56,506 nt of DNA from Prevotella sp. (GCA_023663025.1 JAMPIC010000015.1:1-56506), one strand, 5' to 3'; shown: positions 8,063 through 16,939, numbered from the stretch's first letter. The notes: a model not told the origin generated them from the sequence alone. Numbers and translations: made by a program.

Positions 8063-8839
8063 TCACTGCGCGTTCATTTCGTCCCCGCAGATTTTTTTGT
8101 AAAAATCCAATGTTTTGAAGTTGCGCGACAGATGAGACAGGATATACTTCTCCGTGACCTCGTTCAGCAGCTTTTGGGAATCCTCCCCTATCTTAAAATT
8201 AAAAAGCCTGTTCATGTCCGTAAGGCAAATGAACCGCAGCGTGTGCAGAACGGTCGGCGTAAGCCTTACATGATAATAGTTTTCCTCGAAGCCTCTGGCG
8301 TGGAAATGCTCCCCGCACAGCAGACAGGAGCGGTCTATCATGAAGAACATCTCCTTAGCCTCGTAGCTGTAGCAGTCGCGGCAGCCGATAAGCTGGGGCA
8401 GCATTCCTATCTCCGACATGAACCTCATCTCGAAAACGCTTTTCAGGAACTCCCCGCTCCGCAGCCCCTCCGACAGCATATGAAGCGTGTTCAGCAAAAG
8501 GCTCATCGCGTCCTTTGCGGACTGTCCCGCGGTAACGCAGTACCTTGATATCTCCGCGAAATATCCCGCCAAAGCAAGCTTTTTCATGTCCAGACGAAGA
8601 TTGTAGAAATTCCTGCCAGGCTCGCAGCTGTTCAGGTAGTACCTGTCCCCCCGCTTGCTGAAACAGAATTTGGCGTATGAGAAAAGCTGAGTGCAGGCGT
8701 TGCTTTTTCCCGTTATCTTCCGCGCGCCCTTGACGCATATTTCCGCTACGCCGTATTCGGCGGTCAGAACGTCGATAAAGCGGTCGTTCTCGCCAACGTT
8801 CCGCTCGGCTATCACCAGACCCATTACCGTTATCAGCAC
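8063..8839 (-). CDS. recO: DNA repair protein RecO
   Basis: RecO loads RecA onto SSB-coated single-stranded DNA in the RecFOR pathway. The N-terminal OB fold (GLVIAERNVGENDRFIDVLT) and the C-terminal zinc-finger-like segment (CRDC ... CLLCGEHF) are clear. The frame opens at a GTG at 8860, but the GTG at 8839 has AAAGGGGGG at a normal distance and gives the usual N-terminus, so it is preferred (258 residues). ATG 8824 has no ribosome site. Its position downstream of era and the yqzL-like gene is the standard Firmicutes order. Confidence 0.92.
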   Translation of the reverse strand: MLITVMGLVIAERNVGENDRFIDVLTAEYGVAEICVKGARKITGKSNACTQLFSYAKFCFSKRGDRYYLNSCEPGRNFYNLRLDMKKLALAGYFAEISRYCVTAGQSAKDAMSLLLNTLHMLSEGLRSGEFLKSVFEMRFMSEIGMLPQLIGCRDCYSYEAKEMFFMIDRSCLLCGEHFHARGFEENYYHVRLTPTVLHTLRFICLTDMNRLFNFKIGEDSQKLLNEVTEKYILSHLSRNFKTLDFYKKICGDEMNAQ

Positions 8840-8909
8840 AAAAGAGTTCCCCCCTTTCACCGTAAGGACATTCCCCCGCCCCGAGGCAGGGGAAACGTCC
8901 CGGAAAAGC

Positions 8910-9092
8910 TCAGCGCGAAGCGCCGTCTCCCGGCGAAACGCCGTCGGGAACGCGTCCCGCGGTACCGGGAATCTCCGCCGCAGTTATATTTGAAAAAAAC
9001 TTCGTGGATATTCCCACATAATCCAAATAGTCGGAAATTCTTCCGCTGAGTTCAAATTTATTCCATTTATTCTCGTTGTAGCTGTCCGTCAT
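8910..9092 (-). CDS. YqzL-like small protein
   Basis: A 60-residue protein between era and recO. Its middle, WNKFELSGRISDYLDYV, matches the pattern of the YqzL family (Trp, Phe, Thr/Ser-Gly, Ile, Tyr-Leu, Tyr), which occupies exactly this slot in Bacillus. A strong GGAGG seven bases before the ATG supports expression. The C-terminal 25 residues are Gly/Pro/Asp rich and look disordered. YqzL function is not established, so none is assigned. The family assignment rests on a short motif plus conserved gene order. Confidence 0.65.
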   Translation of the reverse strand: MTDSYNENKWNKFELSGRISDYLDYVGISTKFFSNITAAEIPGTAGRVPDGVSPGDGASR

Positions 9093-9141
9093 AGCAAAGC
9101 CTCCGAAAAAAGTATTTGCTATAATTATCTGCGATAATAGG

Positions 9142-10056
9142 TCACATATTATTGGAATTATTTGATAAACCGAAATTGCGTATAAGACCCTCTTTGTTCC
9201 GCCAATCCTCCTTGACCTTTACCCAGCACTGGAGGTTGACCTTTATCTCAAAGAAATTTTCCAGATCCTCCCGGGCGAGCCGGCCTATTTTTTTCAGCAT
9301 CGCGCCGCCCTTGCCGATAATCATTCCCTTGTGGGACTCTCTTTCGCAGTACAGCACCGCCGAAACGTCAAGAATATCCTCGCCGCTTTTATTGACCCGC
9401 TCTTCCATTTTTTCAACGGTAACGGCAATCCCGTGGGGGACTTCCTCGCTCATAAGATTGAGAATTTTCTCCCGAATGATCTCCCCCGCAAGAACCCTCT
9501 CGGGCTGGTCGGTAAACTTGTCGTCGGGAAAATAATGGGGACCTTCTGCGGCAAATTTCCCCAATTCCTCCCAAACAATGTCGATCCCGTCCCTTTCAAG
9601 AACGCTAATGGGAATTACCGCCTTAAAGTCGTAAAGCGGGATAAATTCCGCGATTTTTATGGCAATTTCCTCCTTATTCTTAACAAGGTCGATTTTGTTC
9701 AAAATAAGGATAACATTGTCGTTTTTGCGGAAACTTTTTATAATATTATGCTCGTTTTCGCCGATTTTTTTCGTAACGTCCATAACCATAAGAATAAGGT
9801 CTACGTCCGTGACGGAATCCTTTACCGCCTTGTTCATATGCTCGCCAAGTTTTGTCTTAGCCTTGTGAACGCCGGGAGTGTCCATAAAAACATACTGAGT
9901 TTCCTCACGGGTGACAATTCCCGTTATCCGCGTCCGGGTTGTCTGGGGCTTGCCGCTTACGGCGGCTATCTTCTCCCCCACCAACACATTCAAAAGCGAG
10001 GATTTTCCCGCGTTTGCACGTCCGACTATTGTTATAAATTCTGTTTTTGTGTTCAT
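9142..10056 (-). CDS. era: GTPase Era
   Basis: A ribosome-assembly GTPase that binds the 3' end of 16S rRNA. All G motifs are visible: GRANAGKS (G1), DTPGVHK (G3), LNKIDLV (G4). The C-terminal KH domain has IGKGGAMLKKIGRLARED followed by the LQCWVKVKEDWR ending. 304 residues, full length. It lies between the HepT-like gene and the YqzL-like gene in the conserved block. Confidence 0.97.
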   Translation of the reverse strand: MNTKTEFITIVGRANAGKSSLLNVLVGEKIAAVSGKPQTTRTRITGIVTREETQYVFMDTPGVHKAKTKLGEHMNKAVKDSVTDVDLILMVMDVTKKIGENEHNIIKSFRKNDNVILILNKIDLVKNKEEIAIKIAEFIPLYDFKAVIPISVLERDGIDIVWEELGKFAAEGPHYFPDDKFTDQPERVLAGEIIREKILNLMSEEVPHGIAVTVEKMEERVNKSGEDILDVSAVLYCERESHKGMIIGKGGAMLKKIGRLAREDLENFFEIKVNLQCWVKVKEDWRNKEGLIRNFGLSNNSNNM

Positions 10057-10082
10057 TTTATTTTCCTTTCAAATGTGTACGC

Positions 10083-10448
10083 TTAATTTTCTTCTTTGTA
10101 ATCCGCGTTTAAAATTGCCTGCAATTTTTCTTTCAGCTCGGGAACATCTTCCGTAATTGTCACCCAAACTGCGTTGTTGTCAACATTCTCATAATCGTGC
10201 ACACAAATATTACTCATATTGTTTATTTGCCGCCAAGGTATTTCGGAATATCTTTCGATAAAATTATCATCAAGCCGCGAAATACGCTCCCCAAGCTGAA
10301 TAATGCACATTCCCGCCGCAAACTGAAATTCGGAATTATTCTCAAAATCCTCTCTGCTTGAATTGTGTCTTTCAAGCATTTGAGCAATTTCGTCACAATA
10401 TTTTATCATTTTTTTCAGAATGACTTGCTCCGCTCTACGTCCTCTCAT
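10083..10448 (-). CDS. HepT-like (DUF86) protein, degenerate motif
   Basis: About 121 residues, all-helical, with the HepT/DUF86 layout. HepT is the HEPN-fold partner of an MNT nucleotidyltransferase in toxin-antitoxin pairs and usually carries R-x4-6-H-x-Y for RNA cleavage. Here the region reads WRQINNMSNICVHDYENVD: the His-Asp-Tyr is present, but the usual Arg of MRN is Ser, so cleavage activity is questionable. No nucleotidyltransferase partner lies nearby. ATG 10448 is two bases past the dgkA stop with AAGGAG upstream. The gene is thus translationally tied into the dgkA-era operon, where cytidine deaminase often sits in relatives. Confidence 0.7.
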   Translation of the reverse strand: MRGRRAEQVILKKMIKYCDEIAQMLERHNSSREDFENNSEFQFAAGMCIIQLGERISRLDDNFIERYSEIPWRQINNMSNICVHDYENVDNNAVWVTITEDVPELKEKLQAILNADYKEEN

Positions 10449-10450
10449 AG

Positions 10451-10918
10451 TCAACGCTCCTTTTTATTTTTTTGCGGGAACTTAAACACAAACCCCCAAG
10501 CCGCCCCCAAAGAACAGACAAGTCCCGCCAAAGCAAGAGGGTGAGAACCGTAATACCCGAAAATCTCTTTTATAACGGCAATATCCCCGAAAAGCAGTAT
10601 TCCGACAATTACCGCGAAAACCGCCGAAACAAGCACAGCGCCCGCCGCCGCGTCCTTTGCAAGCTCCGCAAGCTTGTGATATTCGGGAGAACACAAGTCC
10701 ACCGCCGCTTCAACAGCCGTGTTTATCAGCTCGCAGGACATGACCGCTCCGAACGTCAGCATCAGCAGGGCGTACTCCGTCCTTGTCAAATCGTAGAAAA
10801 ACGAGAACCCGGCAACATATACCGCCGCCGTCAGATGTATTCTCATGTTGCGCTGGCTCTTAACCGCGGACGATATCCCGCGGAACGCGTACAGGAACGA
10901 CTTCATCAACGCTTTCAT
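10451..10918 (-). CDS. dgkA: Diacylglycerol / undecaprenol kinase
   Basis: A small integral membrane kinase (155 residues) of the DgkA family; Gram-positive members mainly phosphorylate undecaprenol. The active-site helix ELINTAVEAAVDL and the LAKDAAAGAVL motif are intact. Four hydrophobic stretches are visible, one more than the minimal three-helix enzyme, with the extra one near the C-terminus (HPLALAGLVCSLGAAWGF). It overlaps the ybeY stop by four bases, indicating coupling. Confidence 0.9.
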   Translation of the reverse strand: MKALMKSFLYAFRGISSAVKSQRNMRIHLTAAVYVAGFSFFYDLTRTEYALLMLTFGAVMSCELINTAVEAAVDLCSPEYHKLAELAKDAAAGAVLVSAVFAVIVGILLFGDIAVIKEIFGYYGSHPLALAGLVCSLGAAWGFVFKFPQKNKKER

Positions 10919-11415
10919 ACGCTTTCGGAATACTCCTTGTCCCGCGCAAGTCCGAGACGCTCAAGAACCATTTCTTCCTTTTCGCGCATTTTAGCCGCGT
11001 CCAGAGCGGAGGTCTCGTGGTCGTACCCCAGCAGGTGCAGCATGGAATGCACCGTAAGAAATCCCACTTCCCTTTCGGGGGAATGATTATAGAGCTTCGC
11101 CTGCTTTACAGCCGTTTCCATGGAGATAACCACGTCCCCCAGCAGACACGCGCCGGTCTCGTTGTTTATGTCGTACACGCCGTTCTCGCCCAGCGGAAAG
11201 GACAGCACGTCGGTGGACTTGTCCTTTCCCCGGTATATTTTGTTGAGCCTGCGTATTTCCCTGTCGTCCACAAAGGAAACGCTGACCTCCGCGTCCCTGT
11301 TGAATTTTTCCGTGACGAGCACCGCCTGGCAGCACTTGCGGACAAGCAGTCTCATTCCCGACGGGAGTTTTTCATTCTTTTGACTGTTTCTTATCATTAC
11401 TTTCAGTTTGTGCAT
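10915..11415 (-). CDS. ybeY: Endoribonuclease YbeY
   Basis: A zinc-dependent RNase involved in 16S rRNA maturation and ribosome quality control. The metal motif HSMLHLLGYDHE (H-x3-H-x5-H) is intact near the C-terminus, and the family strand DVLSFPLGE and the LGDVVIS segment precede it. 166 residues, usual length. The ribosome site before ATG 11415 is weak. In relatives phoH usually lies directly upstream; here a surface-protein gene separates them. Confidence 0.95.
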   Translation of the reverse strand: MHKLKVMIRNSQKNEKLPSGMRLLVRKCCQAVLVTEKFNRDAEVSVSFVDDREIRRLNKIYRGKDKSTDVLSFPLGENGVYDINNETGACLLGDVVISMETAVKQAKLYNHSPEREVGFLTVHSMLHLLGYDHETSALDAAKMREKEEMVLERLGLARDKEYSESV

Positions 11416-11450
11416 TTTTATCAGCCTGCCTTTTATTTTATCTATTATCT

Positions 11451-12899
11451 TTATCGGTCTGTACGGGATCGTCCCGTTTTAATAACTGCAGATCCGGAAA
11501 CCGCCATACAGATAACAAGCGTGAAAACGCTTATATTTCCCGTTGCCGGATTTTCCGTATCTGCGCCGTCTTTCACATATGTAACAAAATAATATTCCCC
11601 ATTGCGCCTCGCTATGAAAATATTCTCGTTTACGCCCATAAACGCGCTTTCGGCGGGGACGGTACCGGAAATTTTCTCCATATTCCCGTCAATAATAAAT
11701 CCCTCGCCGTTCTCGCAAGCCATAGCCATACCGCCGTAAAACTCGGTAACGTCGTCAAAATCGCAAAGCCGATTACCGTCCCCGTCAATAAGCGTCCAGC
11801 CGTTTTCATCGTTGGCAAGAAAATGCTCCCCGTCGCGGGTCGTAAGGCTTTCGTAAACATCGGAAACATACTCCCCCGTTTCGGTATCAACCAACGCAGC
11901 ATAATTACCGCTGTCTTGTAAGGTAAGGTTCATTATCGCTCTGCCGTTGAAAACTCCGTCCTCCAGTTCAACGTACCAAGCATTCCTGCCGTCGGGCAGA
12001 ATGTCGTTATACGGAAAAGTCAGCAGCTCGCCGCTCCGAAAGCAGTAGATTTTGTGAAACCGCGTTTCAACACCGTCTTTCATATAGTTTTCCCGCCACT
12101 GCAAAGCCTCGCCGCTAAGCGACCCCGAAGGCCATGACACATAGCTGCAATAGTTATCCTCCCTCGGTTCGGGCGTGCGGTACATCTCGTTGACGTTTCC
12201 GTCCTTATCCGCAAGACACAGTGCCGCGTAATAAAATCTTTCGTCATCATATGGACTTTCTCTTTTCACGGTAGCTAAGGGGTCTGTCCAATAAAACATT
12301 CCGCATACATATTCTCCAAAATCCAGCGCTAAATGTCCCGCGCCCGACGTGTACCCCATATCAATTTCATTCAGCTCCGTGCCTTTGCCGATATAGCAAG
12401 TCCCGCCCGTCACCGCGAAAGAATACCCGTCGGGGCGGACGTGCGCCCAGCTTGTATCGAACGGTTTCGCGGTAATCTTTGTATGGTCGTCGCTGCTTTC
12501 GCAGTAATAATAATGGGTAAATCTGTCTCTGTCGCTTGTCAGGGCGATACCGAAATACTTCCCGTCGCCGCTTGGCTTTGGACTGCAAAAATAATAATTT
12601 TCAATGTCAAAGTCGCATTCCGTATTTTTCCAGACAAACTCTCCCGTTTCACGCCACTCGGATATTTCCCCGTCTCCGATGTAGACCATTTTAAAAGCCG
12701 TCCCGTTTTCGTCATAGCAGATATAATATCCCCCGCCAATGCTGTTAAGAGACTTCGTCCCCGCAATTTCGCTTATCGGCGCGGAAATAAGAGAATACTC
12801 CTCCTTTTCCTCCGCATACGCTAAAGCCGAAACCGAATTGACCGCAAGCAATGCCGAAGCGGCAAAGGCCGCAGTTTTACCAATCTTCCCAATTTTCAT
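11451..12899 (-). CDS. Secreted surface protein with C-terminal NPxTG-type anchor
   Basis: 482 residues. A signal peptide is clear (residues 1-29, basic start, hydrophobic AAFAASALLAVNSVSA, cut after AYA). The C-terminus has NPATG, a hydrophobic stretch (VFTLVICMAVSGSAVI) and a basic tail (KTGRSRTDR). That is the order of a sortase sorting signal, in an NPxTG form rather than LPxTG. The body is rich in Tyr, Trp, Asp and Gly with many short repeats of a strand-turn type and could be a beta-propeller. I recognise no enzyme motif. Good GAGAGG ribosome site. It interrupts the usual phoH-ybeY neighbourhood and may be a lineage-specific insertion. Confidence 0.7.
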   Translation of the reverse strand: MKIGKIGKTAAFAASALLAVNSVSALAYAEEKEEYSLISAPISEIAGTKSLNSIGGGYYICYDENGTAFKMVYIGDGEISEWRETGEFVWKNTECDFDIENYYFCSPKPSGDGKYFGIALTSDRDRFTHYYYCESSDDHTKITAKPFDTSWAHVRPDGYSFAVTGGTCYIGKGTELNEIDMGYTSGAGHLALDFGEYVCGMFYWTDPLATVKRESPYDDERFYYAALCLADKDGNVNEMYRTPEPREDNYCSYVSWPSGSLSGEALQWRENYMKDGVETRFHKIYCFRSGELLTFPYNDILPDGRNAWYVELEDGVFNGRAIMNLTLQDSGNYAALVDTETGEYVSDVYESLTTRDGEHFLANDENGWTLIDGDGNRLCDFDDVTEFYGGMAMACENGEGFIIDGNMEKISGTVPAESAFMGVNENIFIARRNGEYYFVTYVKDGADTENPATGNISVFTLVICMAVSGSAVIKTGRSRTDR

Positions 12900-12938
12900 A
12901 ATTACCTCTCAAAAACTTCACAGTCTTGACAAAATGTC

Positions 12939-13895
12939 TTAATTTTTACTGTACGCCTTTTCGTAAGCCTTGATAATGTCCTGAACAAGCTTGTGGCGCA
13001 CAACGTCCTTTTCGGTGAACCTTGTGATAAATATATCGTCGACGCCTTTCAGCACATGCATAGCGTCGATAAGCCCCGACTTTCTGCTGTCGGGCAGGTC
13101 TATCTGGGTAATGTCCCCCGTTATAACCATTTTGCTGTTGAAGCCAAGACGGGTCAGGAACATTTTTATCTGCTCGCGGGTGGTGTTCTGCGCCTCGTCA
13201 AGAATTATGAACGAATCGTCGAGAGTGCGTCCTCTCATGTAGGCAAGGGGCGCAACCTCTATAGTCCCCCGCTCCATGTGCTTTGCGAAGGTCTCCGCGC
13301 CGAACATATCGAAAAGCGCGTCGTACAGCGGACGGAGATAGGGGTCTACCTTATTTTGCAGATCGCCGGGCAGGAAGCCCAGCTTTTCCCCAGCCTCCAC
13401 TGCGGGACGGGTGAGGATTATTTTCGTCACCTCATGCGCTCTGAACGCCTTTACCGCCATAGCCACCGCAAGATAGGTCTTTCCCGTACCTGCGGGACCC
13501 ACTCCCATAACTACGGTGTTTTTGGCGATGGCGTCCACATACTTTTTCTGACCGAGAGTTTTCGCCTTGACAACCTTTCCGCTTACCGTGACGCATATGC
13601 CGCCGTCCGCAAGCTGCGTTACCTGCTCGGCAATGCCCTCGTCCACCATTGAATTTACATACCGTATGTTCTGTTCCGTGATCTTCTCGCCGCTTTTTAT
13701 GAGCCTCACCAAAGCCTCCACCGCAGTTTTCGCCTTGGCGACGTCGGTTTCGCCGCCGCTTATTCTTATATCGTTCCCCCTGTTCAGGACAGTCACGTTG
13801 TACTGCCGCTGCAGCAGATTGATATTTTCATCGTAATTTCCGAAAAGCTCTATCGCATGCTCGATATTTTCAAGATTTATTATAACTTCCGCCAT
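12939..13895 (-). CDS. phoH: PhoH family ATPase/helicase
   Basis: A P-loop ATPase of the PhoH/YbeZ type, probably an RNA helicase working with YbeY in rRNA processing. Walker A is GPAGTGKTYLAVAMA and Walker B IILDEAQNTT; further motifs are RPAVEAGEKLGFLPGD and TGDITQIDLP. An N-terminal KH-like extension precedes the ATPase. The frame is open much further upstream, but ATG 13895 (MAEVIINLENIEHA) has AGGGGTG at a proper distance and gives the family length of about 318 residues. Confidence 0.95.
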   Translation of the reverse strand: MAEVIINLENIEHAIELFGNYDENINLLQRQYNVTVLNRGNDIRISGGETDVAKAKTAVEALVRLIKSGEKITEQNIRYVNSMVDEGIAEQVTQLADGGICVTVSGKVVKAKTLGQKKYVDAIAKNTVVMGVGPAGTGKTYLAVAMAVKAFRAHEVTKIILTRPAVEAGEKLGFLPGDLQNKVDPYLRPLYDALFDMFGAETFAKHMERGTIEVAPLAYMRGRTLDDSFIILDEAQNTTREQIKMFLTRLGFNSKMVITGDITQIDLPDSRKSGLIDAMHVLKGVDDIFITRFTEKDVVRHKLVQDIIKAYEKAYSKN

Positions 13896-13996
13896 TCGCA
13901 CACCCCTGTATGATTTATAGATAGATACATTATACCACATTTTTTTTAAGAATAAAAGGGGGTAACGGTCATTTTGACGGACTTTTTTCAATTTGT

Positions 13997-15172
13997 TCAT
14001 TTTGCCATAATTTCCCTCGTAACGCCTATGTCGCTTTCGAGGGTATAGTTCACCACAGCCTTGGCTTCCCTGCTGTCCTCGGAAAAGAAAACCTCCCTGT
14101 CTATAACGGTTATATCTCCGTTTTCCAAAAAGTTCCTTTCGTACTGCTTTATCTTGTCCTCCAGTATTGCCCTCGCCTGCTCCGAGCTGTAGGTCACGGG
14201 GCAAATTTCATACGGCTTATAGTCCTCCCTGACTATGCCGACAGGAAATCTGATGTTCCAAAGCCTTGCATATTCGGTCTCCTCATCGTATTCATAGCGG
14301 GCGAAATCGTTTTTCCCGATATAGAGCGGTATCTCCAGTCCGAAAAGGTACAGCTTTTTCCGCGTGACAGTTTCCAGGTAATCGAAACGCTCGTCCTCAA
14401 AGGGCTGCCTGAAAACCTCCTTTTCGGAGTAGCGGCCGATTATCTCCCCCATTGAGTGTGAATAGTACACCCCGCCCTTGCCGTCCTCAACGGTGCCGCT
14501 TATGAGCAGATCGCCCTTTTTCACCCCGTCGTGAAGCATACGGACAAGCATTCCCATGCAGACGTTGTTTATCCCGACTATCTGAGCGTCCCGGGAGGAC
14601 ACCACGTTGCAGGGAACGGATGTGGGAATTATTTCGGGAGAAGCCGCCGCCTCGCTGATTTCCGCCTGTATAATGCAGCCCCGCGAACGCAGACCTATCC
14701 ACACTATCCTGTCGGAGGAGGACACTATCCGTCTTTCCGCCTCGCGCAGATCTATCGACGGTATGAACGCGCCTATGCGTATCCCCTGATCCGCGAGCAG
14801 CGTTTCCGCCTGCTTGTCGGAGACGGTCTCGTTCCCGTAAACCTCCACGGTCATGACGGTGTTGGAAAGATACATTACCAAAGCGAACGCCAAAGCAAGT
14901 CCGACAGCCAGACCCGTTCTGCGGCGGTATTTCCGCACAGTGAACACGCCGCCCCTTTTGGCGTGAACGCTAAGCTGTGCGCCCAGCTTTTCCGCGGTTT
15001 CCCTGACCGTATCGAAGTCGGCGCGGTAAACGTCGCCGTATATTTTTCCCTTTCTTACCCGAAGCTCCGACACGGCGGCGGAGCTGTCCATGAGCATATT
15101 CACGAACGTCTCCGTTTCGGGTGCTACCGCCTCGAATGTGATTATTCCCCGTATATTGTCAAACATTGCCAA
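13997..15172 (-). CDS. yqfD: Sporulation protein YqfD
   Basis: A bitopic membrane protein needed for sporulation at the mother-cell stage in Bacillus, where it is made under sigma-E. 391 residues. A cytoplasmic N-terminal domain is followed by a single transmembrane segment (LAVGLALAFALVMYLSNTVM, about residues 88-107), then the extracytoplasmic part with SRDAQIVGINNVCMG and HDGVKKGDLLISGTVED motifs. It forms a pair with yqfC (7 bp gap) and heads the conserved block that continues to phoH. Its presence argues that the host lineage encodes a spore programme. Confidence 0.93.
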   Translation of the reverse strand: MAMFDNIRGIITFEAVAPETETFVNMLMDSSAAVSELRVRKGKIYGDVYRADFDTVRETAEKLGAQLSVHAKRGGVFTVRKYRRRTGLAVGLALAFALVMYLSNTVMTVEVYGNETVSDKQAETLLADQGIRIGAFIPSIDLREAERRIVSSSDRIVWIGLRSRGCIIQAEISEAAASPEIIPTSVPCNVVSSRDAQIVGINNVCMGMLVRMLHDGVKKGDLLISGTVEDGKGGVYYSHSMGEIIGRYSEKEVFRQPFEDERFDYLETVTRKKLYLFGLEIPLYIGKNDFARYEYDEETEYARLWNIRFPVGIVREDYKPYEICPVTYSSEQARAILEDKIKQYERNFLENGDITVIDREVFFSEDSREAKAVVNYTLESDIGVTREIMAK

Positions 15173-15178
15173 AACCTC

Positions 15179-15472
15179 CTATTTGTCCTCCGTCTGCACA
15201 TACCGTTCAAATTCCACCGAGGAAAATATCCCGTCCACAACTATCCCGTCCGTGTTGTAGTCGGAAACTCTCAGACCGTTTCCCCACACGGTGACGGTAA
15301 GCGTTGAGGTGCGTATTTTCACAAGAACGTCGTTGTACTCCAGGATTTTTTTGCAGTTTTCTATTTCCATGTGAGTATTGTCGGTAAGAGCCGTGTATGT
15401 GTTGCGGTACGTTTTGTCCCTGACAAATTTCGAGACTATCCTGCCGTATTTTTCCTTCAGTCTGCCGTTCAT
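15179..15472 (-). CDS. yqfC: Sporulation protein YqfC (YabP family)
   Basis: A 97-residue protein of the YabP/YqfC family, marked by MEIENCKKILEYNDVLVKI and a C-terminal VWGNGLRVSDYNTDGIVV. In Bacillus it is a sigma-E gene of unknown biochemical role. It is first in the minus-strand operon, divergent from ylbJ across a 113-bp gap. No confident sigma-E promoter could be assigned by eye. Confidence 0.88.
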   Translation of the reverse strand: MNGRLKEKYGRIVSKFVRDKTYRNTYTALTDNTHMEIENCKKILEYNDVLVKIRTSTLTVTVWGNGLRVSDYNTDGIVVDGIFSSVEFERYVQTEDK

Positions 15473-15585
15473 TTTTCATCGCCTTTCAAAAATTCTCTTG
15501 AATAAATTATATTGCCGCAGTTTTTTTCATATACTTTATCGGGACAAAAACTCTCAAATTTTTAAATGATACGGAGCTTAATAAC

Positions 15586-16674
15586 ATGGGTCTCAAGCTT
15601 AAAAACCTGCTTGCCGGTACTGCGGCGGCGGCGTACATGATCCTGCTGATCGTTTTTGCGGGGGACGTGGGCAAAGCCGTTCTGAACTCGCTCAGAGTGT
15701 GCTTTGAGGTGATGATACCCTCGCTGTACGCGTTTATGATAATCTCGGGATTTGCGGTATCCTCAAACCTGTACGCCGCGCTCGGCAAGCCGTTCGGATT
15801 TGTTTCAAGGTACATATTCCGCATACCGTCGGAGTATTTTTCCGTGTTCCTCATCGGCAGCATAGGCGGATATCCCATCGGGGCAAAGCTTCTGTGCGAG
15901 CTGTACGACAGGGGCGGAACCGACCGTGAGACCGCCGGGCAAATGCTGTCTTACTGCTATCTTGCGGGACCCGCTTTTATATGCGGCGTTGTGGGGATAA
16001 GGCTTTTTTCGGGCGTAAAGGCGGGAATGATAATTTTTGCGGCAATACTGAGCGCGAACCTGCTGACGGCGTTCATAAGCGGAGTGGGACGTCCCGTACC
16101 TCCCAAAAGCAGCGTGGCGGCAAAGCTTGACCTGTCGGCGGAAAAGCTTGTCGGCTCGGTCTGCGACGGCGCTAAGGGAATGTTTTCCATATGCGCGGTA
16201 ATAGTATTTTTTTCCACGGTTATCTGTCTGCTTGACAAAACGGGACTGCCGGCGTTTGCTGCCCGGAAGCTGTCCGTCGTTTCGGGAATGCGGTACGGCG
16301 ACGCATACGCGGCGGTGAAAGCGATTATCGAGATAAGCAATATTTCCTCGCTTACGCAGGGAGACGTCAGACTGATGCCGCTTGCGGCTTCCCTGCTTTC
16401 TTTCGGCGGACTGTGCGTTTTAACGCAGATCGTCGGCATTGTCCGCGGAAGATTGTCCTTAAAACGTTTTTATTTTTTTAGAATTTTAGCAACAATTATT
16501 TCATATTTATTGTGTAAACTTTATATGGAACTGTTCGGTATGAGCTTCGTCCCCGCAGCAGCTCATGCGGGAGCGGCTGTTCGTCAAAATTCACCAATTC
16601 CCACAATATTTTTGTTAATTATGACAATTTTATTATTATCAAATATTTCTATGGAAAAAAAGAAAAAAGTATGA
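15586..16674 (+). CDS. YlbJ-like sporulation membrane protein
   Basis: A polytopic membrane protein of 362 residues with about eight hydrophobic helices. It matches YlbJ, a nucleoside-recognition (Gate) domain family required for spore cortex or late sporulation steps in Bacillus. The signature GSIGGYPIGAKLLCELYDRG is present, followed by SYCYLAGPAFICGVVG. GGAG lies nine bases before the ATG. It is transcribed away from yqfC-yqfD, so the divergent pair may form a sporulation locus. Confidence 0.82.
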   Translation: MGLKLKNLLAGTAAAAYMILLIVFAGDVGKAVLNSLRVCFEVMIPSLYAFMIISGFAVSSNLYAALGKPFGFVSRYIFRIPSEYFSVFLIGSIGGYPIGAKLLCELYDRGGTDRETAGQMLSYCYLAGPAFICGVVGIRLFSGVKAGMIIFAAILSANLLTAFISGVGRPVPPKSSVAAKLDLSAEKLVGSVCDGAKGMFSICAVIVFFSTVICLLDKTGLPAFAARKLSVVSGMRYGDAYAAVKAIIEISNISSLTQGDVRLMPLAASLLSFGGLCVLTQIVGIVRGRLSLKRFYFFRILATIISYLLCKLYMELFGMSFVPAAAHAGAAVRQNSPIPTIFLLIMTILLLSNISMEKKKKV

Positions 16675-16680
16675 TATAAT
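16672..16680 (+). promoter_or_regulatory. Extended -10 promoter of the small Cys protein gene
   Basis: TGATATAAT, an extended -10 element (TG-n-TATAAT), lies 50 bp upstream of ATG 16730; no good -35 box is visible (TGGAAA at the right distance). Confidence 0.5.
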
Positions 16681-16729
16681 AGTGATAAAGATATAAATAA
16701 ATTTTTTCTGAAAGAAAGGAATGTTACTT

Positions 16730-16939
16730 ATGGCAAAAAAGAAATACTTCGGCGCGGATATCCCTCCCCAGTGTCAGTACTGCAACTTCGGTACCCGCGC
16801 TAAGGACGGCGGAAAGGTTCTCTGCGAAAAGAGAGGTCTTGTCAACGGAGACGCGTCATGTTCAAAATACATATATTCCCCTCTTAAGCGTATTCCCGTC
16901 AAGCAGCTGCATATCCCCGGCAACTTTGACGACGAATAA
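16730..16939 (+). CDS. Small conserved cysteine-containing protein
   Basis: A 69-residue basic protein starting MAKKKYFGADIPPQCQYC. Four or five cysteines (QCQYC, VLCEKRG, ASCSKY) suggest a small metal-binding knuckle. I do not recognise a named family. ATG 16721 in the same frame sits directly on the ribosome site GAAAGGA, so ATG 16730 (nine-base spacing) is preferred. It has its own promoter and a terminator 45 bp downstream, so it is monocistronic and probably well expressed. Confidence 0.7.
   Translation: MAKKKYFGADIPPQCQYCNFGTRAKDGGKVLCEKRGLVNGDASCSKYIYSPLKRIPVKQLHIPGNFDDE

Noticed and set aside
12939..14204. N-terminally extended PhoH of 421 residues
   Set aside because: The extra part overlaps the yqfD 3' end, does not resemble PhoH, and ATG 13895 has a good ribosome site.
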